Positions 60,143-64,000 of a DNA stretch of 64,000 nt are shown here, piece by piece. The DNA is taken from assembly GCA_029891385.1 (NCBI GenBank), contig CM057227.1, positions 58,529,567 to 58,593,566 of the forward strand, in the 5' to 3' direction. This DNA is from Erythroxylum novogranatense. Its lineage: Eukaryota; Streptophyta; Magnoliopsida; Malpighiales; Erythroxylaceae. Every line of letters begins with the position of its first letter. Position 1 is the first letter of the stretch. The position numbers and the translations under genes were made by a program. The notes under the pieces were generated by a model. That model saw nothing but the letters and a program-made list of their open reading frames with translations. It was not told the origin of the DNA and made no database searches.

Positions 60143-60154
60143 TGGTATCAGAGC
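60143..60154 (+). other. G4 primer-binding site
   Basis: TGGTATCAGAGC, four bases after the LTR. Confidence 0.93.
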
Positions 60155-60295
60155 GCCTAGGTTTTTGATCTAGGGCTGCATAACATTGCTTTCAAGAAAT
60201 AATTGCATTGTTTTACATGATTGGGCTGTTTTGATATTTTGAAAAGTGTCTTACTTGAATCAAGTTTTCAATGGTTTTCTATTCAAGGAGTGAAC

Positions 60296-61400
60296 ATGCC
60301 ACCTCGAAGGAGAACTTCGTGGAGCTACGATTGATTAGCATTCTCGTCGAGAGTACGGATGAATCCTATATTCCTCGAGATGCCGGGACACATTACATTC
60401 GATCTCGAGGCACCTAGTTTGCAATAAGAAGTGCCTCCTCCGCCTCCTCATATGCCTCGGGGACTCCATGGATCCGGGTTTCTTTCAAGCCTTTGCACAG
60501 CTTTTACATATGCCATGGGACGGGGATCTCGGATGTCGTCTGCAGCTCCAGAGAGCGAGAGTGGATGAGATGACAAGCTCCGGAAGTTTAGGGCGATTGA
60601 TTTGATGGGACTGCGAATCCGAAGAGGCGAAGCTTGGTTGAAGAGGACCGAGAGGGTCCTAGTTCGATGAGATGCTCGAGATGGAGATAAGCTAGATTAT
60701 GCAATCGATCACAGCGTGGTGATGCCTTTGCATTGGTGGGAGTCGATGCCCCACAACAGTTTGTTCCTTCAAAGGTCTTGACATGGAGAGATTTTGTGGA
60801 AGTATTCAGGAAGAAGTACTGCCGGGGTGTATGTGCAGGGAGAAAGCTAGAGAATTTCTCAATCGATGCGAGAGGGACATGAGTGTGGCGAGCACGAGCT
60901 GAAGTTCACATGACTTTCGGATATCGTGAAACATTGTGCAATGAAGAAGACAAGTGCCGCAAGTTTGAGGGAGGTCTTCACTGGGAATCGAGATAGAAAG
61001 TCTGATTCATAATTTCGTGACTACCGAAGCTAGTGGATCTTGCTCTTGAGTTGAGAAGTCGGAGAATATCGAGAATGAGGCAAACAAGAAGAGGAAGAAC
61101 AGGAGCGAGTTTCAGAAGGGTGTCAAGGTGCTCCGTTGCACGAGAGGAGCACGAGGAGCTCTTACACTCGAGTGAAGTGGGTAGCGATGAGGCTACCAGA
61201 ACAAGCAGATGAGAGCTGCTTGAGGCAAGCCTCTAATGTGGGAGGCGCAGTAGAAAGCGGCGAGCGGGTTCACTTACCCCATATGTGACCAGTGTAGGAA
61301 GCACCATCGAGGAGAGTGCCTCGGATCTCTTGAGTTTGCTTGAGATGTGGAGAGAAGGGCATATAGCCAAGCATTGTCCGCAGCACCGAGACCGAGAGGA
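60296..61400 (+). pseudogene. G4 gag, heavily scrambled
   Basis: The start ATG at 60296 gives MPPRRRTSW, the usual start of chromovirus Gag, but a stop follows within 13 codons. Later fragments are recognisable: a WWES-like phrase (about 60735) and two knuckles, CDQCRKHHRGEC (about 61285-61320) and CLRCGEKGHIAKHCP (about 61340-61380), which need different frames. CTG/CAG trinucleotides are conspicuously sparse here compared with 62341-63500. Confidence 0.82.
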
Positions 61401-62060
61401 TCACAGCCAGCTCTAGGCGTGCGAGACAGTGGGAACCAGGCGATTCTTCGAGGTAGGCAGCTCGGGGGCTGCAAGGAAGACTATTCCTCCAGAAGGCCAA
61501 GGGTCGGCGCTGCAAGAGTGTTTGCCATGACGAGGAGGAAGCTGCACAAGACTTTTGAGGTTGTCACGGGTATGGCTCGGTTATTCGATTTACCAGTGTT
61601 TGTGTTGATTGATTCTGGTTCCACGCACTCTTTTGTTTCTGCTAGTATAGATTTGCATGGTATGAGTTCTCTGCCTTTGGATAGGCCCTTGATTGTTAGT
61701 ACTCCTCTAGGGAGGAATGTGGTGATCAGTCAGGTGTATGAGCAGTGTGAGCTCTTTATAGATGGTGCTAGATTGGTAGTGGATTTACTGCCGCTAGACC
61801 TTAGAGGGGTAGATGTTATCACGGGATGGATACCATGGAGAAGTATCCGCCAAGTCGGATTGTGGTCAAAAAGAGGTAGAGTTCGATCTGGGTAATGGTG
61901 AGAGGGTGATCTTTAGAGGAGATAGGAAGACACCATCACCAAGATTGATTTCAGCTATGTTGGCTGAAAGGATGATGGGCCAAGGATGTGAAGCTTTCTT
62001 GGCGCATGTTGTAGATGCCGATGTGCATGCAGGAAGTTAGATGATTTCCGATTGTGAGGA
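61401..62060 (+). pseudogene. G4 protease
   Basis: The 61347-61895 frame carries VFAMTRRK, then the active site FVLIDSGSTHSFVSA (about 61597-61640) and a TPLGRNVVISQ segment. The following GMDW region is shifted (61813-62040), with GQGCEAFLAHVVDADV at its end, which marks the junction to the reverse transcriptase. Confidence 0.88.
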
Positions 62061-62189
62061 ATTCCCAGATGTTTTCCTGATGAGTTACGGTGTTTGCCGC
62101 GGTGAGGGAAATCGAGTTTGCCATTGACTTGATTCCGGAACGCGCTTATTCTATACCGCTTACAGGATGGCTCCAAATGAGTTGAGGAG

Positions 62190-63116
62190 CTTAAGGAACA
62201 GTTGGAAGAACTGTTAGAGAAGGAGTATGTCAGGCCTAGTTCGTCTCCTTGGGGAGCGCCCGTTCTGTTTGTCAAGAAGAAGGATGGATCATGACGTATG
62301 TGCATTGATTATCGGAGACTTAATAAGGTGACAATTAAGAACAAGTATCCGTTGCCACGGATAGATGATCTGTTTGACCAGTTGCAGGGAGCTAGGGTTT
62401 TCTCCAAAATTGATCTCAGGTCAGGCTATCATTAGCTCAGGATCAAGGAGTCTGATGTTAGCAAGACAGCTTTCAGGACCCGTTATGGGCACTATGAGTT
62501 TTTGGTTATGCCGTTCGGCTTGACCAATGCTCCAGCTGCTTTCATGGATCTCATGAATAGGGTGTTCAAGGAGTTTCTGGATCAGTTTGTCATAGTGTTT
62601 ATAGATGATATTCTGGTGTATTCTAAGGGTGAAGAAGAACATGAGGAGCATCTCAGGAATGTTTTGCAGACTCTTAGGGAAAGAGAGCTTTATGCCAAGT
62701 TCAGCAAGTGTGAGTTCTGGCTTCATGAGGTGACTTTCCTTGGACATGTGATTTCGCAGGATGGTGTTCATGTGGATCCAAGGAAGGTTGAAGCAGTAGT
62801 GAATTGGCATGCACCCAAGACAGCGACAGAGGTGAGGAGTTTTCTGGGTCTTGCAGGTTACTACAGGAGGTTTGTGGAAGGATTCTCCATGATAGTTGCT
62901 CCTATGACTAAGCTATTAAGGAAGAATCAAAAGTTTATCTGGACCGATGAGTGCCAGAAGAGCTTTGAGGAGCTCAAGCACAGATTGACTAGTGCTCCAG
63001 TATTGATTTTGCCTTCAGGTGATGAGGGCTATACAGTATATAGTGATGCCTCGAGGAAAGGTCTAGGTTGTGTGTTGATGCAAGGAGATAAGGTGATAGC
63101 TTATGCTTCAAGGTAA
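62190..63116 (+). pseudogene. G4 reverse transcriptase and RNase H start
   Basis: One frame throughout with two internal stops (TGA 62292, TAG 62433), plus TAA 63114 at its end. Motifs: [40 protein letters not shown], the catalytic [14 protein letters not shown] (about 62590-62630), [33 protein letters not shown] and the RNase H opening [20 protein letters not shown]. The stretch 62502-63116 (204 codons) is open. The TAG at 62433 sits where family members usually have Gln (CAG). Confidence 0.92.
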
Positions 63117-63647
63117 CTGAAGCAGTATGAGTTGAATTATCCAACTCATGATTTGGAGTTAGCAGCAGTGATATTTGCCTTGAAGATTTGGAGGCATTAT
63201 CTTTATGGGGTGCAGACAAGGATCTTTACGGATCACAAGAGCCTCAAGTACTTGCTGAGCCAAAAGGAGTTGAATTTGAGGAAGAGAAGGTGGATTGAGT
63301 TACTCAAGGACTACGATTTGTTGATTGAGTACCACCCAGGTAAAGTGAATGTAGTGGCTGATGCTTTGAGCAGAAAGTCCTCTATTGCTCATGTTCAGAC
63401 AGTTTACCTTCCTTTATTGGAAGAGATGGCCAAGCTTAGGATAAGCTTGGAGCAGGAGGAACCAGATTGCCTCTTAGCTACTTTCAGAGTTAGGCCTATA
63501 CTCCGGGAGAAGGTTAAGGAGTTGCAGGCGCAGGATGCAGAGTTGAGCAAGCTTAGGCGGAAATTGAGAATGGTAAGGTTTACAAGTTGTAGTAAGAGAG
63601 GATGGACTCATGACGATGGGGGACAAGCTTTGTATTCCAAACAATGA
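63117..63647 (+). pseudogene. G4 RNase H (remainder)
   Basis: Same frame as the upstream part, separated only by TAA 63114. It carries [38 protein letters not shown] and the domain end [10 protein letters not shown], then a linker to integrase. Confidence 0.9.
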
Positions 63648-64000
63648 GGCGATTAAGGATGAGATTCGGATGAGGCACACAATCGCCTTATGCCATGCAC
63701 CTGTAGCACCAGGATGTACAGAGATTTGAGAGAGCATTTACGGTGGAAGGGCATGAAGAGGATGTAGCGAATATGTCAAGAAGTGTCTCGTGTGTCACAG
63801 TCAAAGTCAACACCAGCGCCTTCAGGCAAGTTGAGACCATTGTCTATTCCTGAGTGGAAGTGGCAAAGAGTAACCATGGATTTTCTGATGGGTTTGCCTA
63901 AGACTAGTAGGAAGCACGATGCCATATGGGTTATAGTGGATTGGTTGATGAAGTCAGCCCATTTTTTTGGCGATTAGGCAGATAGATTCCTTGCATGTGC
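63648..64000 (+). pseudogene. G4 integrase, N-terminal part (cut by window end)
   Basis: The zinc domain is scrambled, with CLVCHSQSQ recognisable near 63786. The frame 63783-63977 reads LRPLSIPEWKWQRVTMDFLM and KTSRKHDAIWVIVDWLMKSA, containing the first catalytic Asp region, and ends at a TAG. The rest lies outside the window. Confidence 0.85.

Larger units (their letters stand above)
57862..64000 (+). mobile_element. G4: Ty3-gypsy chromovirus, 5' part
   Basis: This begins TGTTGGACCCC at 57862 (the preceding 5 bases, gttga, are the expected target duplication). It has a 2,277-bp 5' LTR, a primer site, and gag, protease, reverse transcriptase, RNase H and part of integrase. It runs off the window end. 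Its LTR start matches G2 and its reverse transcriptase is gypsy type. Confidence 0.93.

Noticed and set aside
1..64000. A host cellular gene or new multi-gene system
   Set aside because: Both strands were read throughout. All recognisable proteins are retroelement Gag-Pol parts or the D2 ORF. No intron-exon structure of a cellular gene was recognised.
57862..64000. Endogenous pararetrovirus rather than a gypsy element
   Set aside because: LTRs, an integrase region and gypsy domain order are present, and no movement-protein-like region is seen. A chromovirus fits better.

Overview
The window is plant nuclear DNA made almost entirely of nested LTR retrotransposons. I see no cellular gene. Plant origin is inferred from three things: Ty1-copia and chromovirus-type Ty3-gypsy polyproteins of plant type, primer-binding sites reading TGGTATCAGAGC (initiator tRNA-Met, standard in plant elements), and nesting many layers deep, as in gene-poor heterochromatin of a large genome. 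The species cannot be named.

Elements, labelled for this report. Left block: E0 (31399-32464, +) is a truncated copia LTR. Gypsy LTR G1 (before 1 to 31398, +) sits against it and was probably inserted into it. G1 was split at 1088/27010 by copia C1 (1089-27009, -; target duplication aaaca) and separately by solo LTR D1 (28641-29880, +; atgga). C1 was in turn hit by copia C2 (4139-13814, +; ctaga) and by the internally deleted gypsy G2 (14332-21118, +; cctaa). The 5' LTR of G2 carries a tRNA-related SINE-like segment (14343-14534).

Right block: D2 (33081 to at least 57861, -) is an LTR element of the D1 family with an unusual plant-transposon ORF. Its 3' LTR was hit by copia C3 (33850-55572, +; atatg), a sister of C2. 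The gag of C3 was hit by chromovirus G3 (37879-50027, +; tgcat/tacat). The internal region of D2 was hit by chromovirus G4 (57862 to beyond 64000, +).

Coding content is gag, protease, integrase, reverse transcriptase and RNase H in copia order (C1, C2, C3), or gag, protease, reverse transcriptase, RNase H and integrase in gypsy order (G3, G4). None is fully open. The cleanest stretches are the C3 reverse transcriptase (52144-52995), the G3 RNase H/integrase (44304-45194) and the G4 reverse transcriptase/RNase H (62502-63647, one stop).

Two kinds of signal go beyond plain annotation. First, several unrelated families carry arrays of short perfect palindromes in non-coding DNA, spaced at about 2, 3 or 5 helical turns, and the chromovirus LTRs carry degenerate units about 180 bp long. 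Second, duplicated LTRs differ systematically at CTG/CAG trinucleotides in a way that looks like consensus error at methylated CHG sites, so many apparent frameshifts and stops may not be real. I found no convincing new cellular system.
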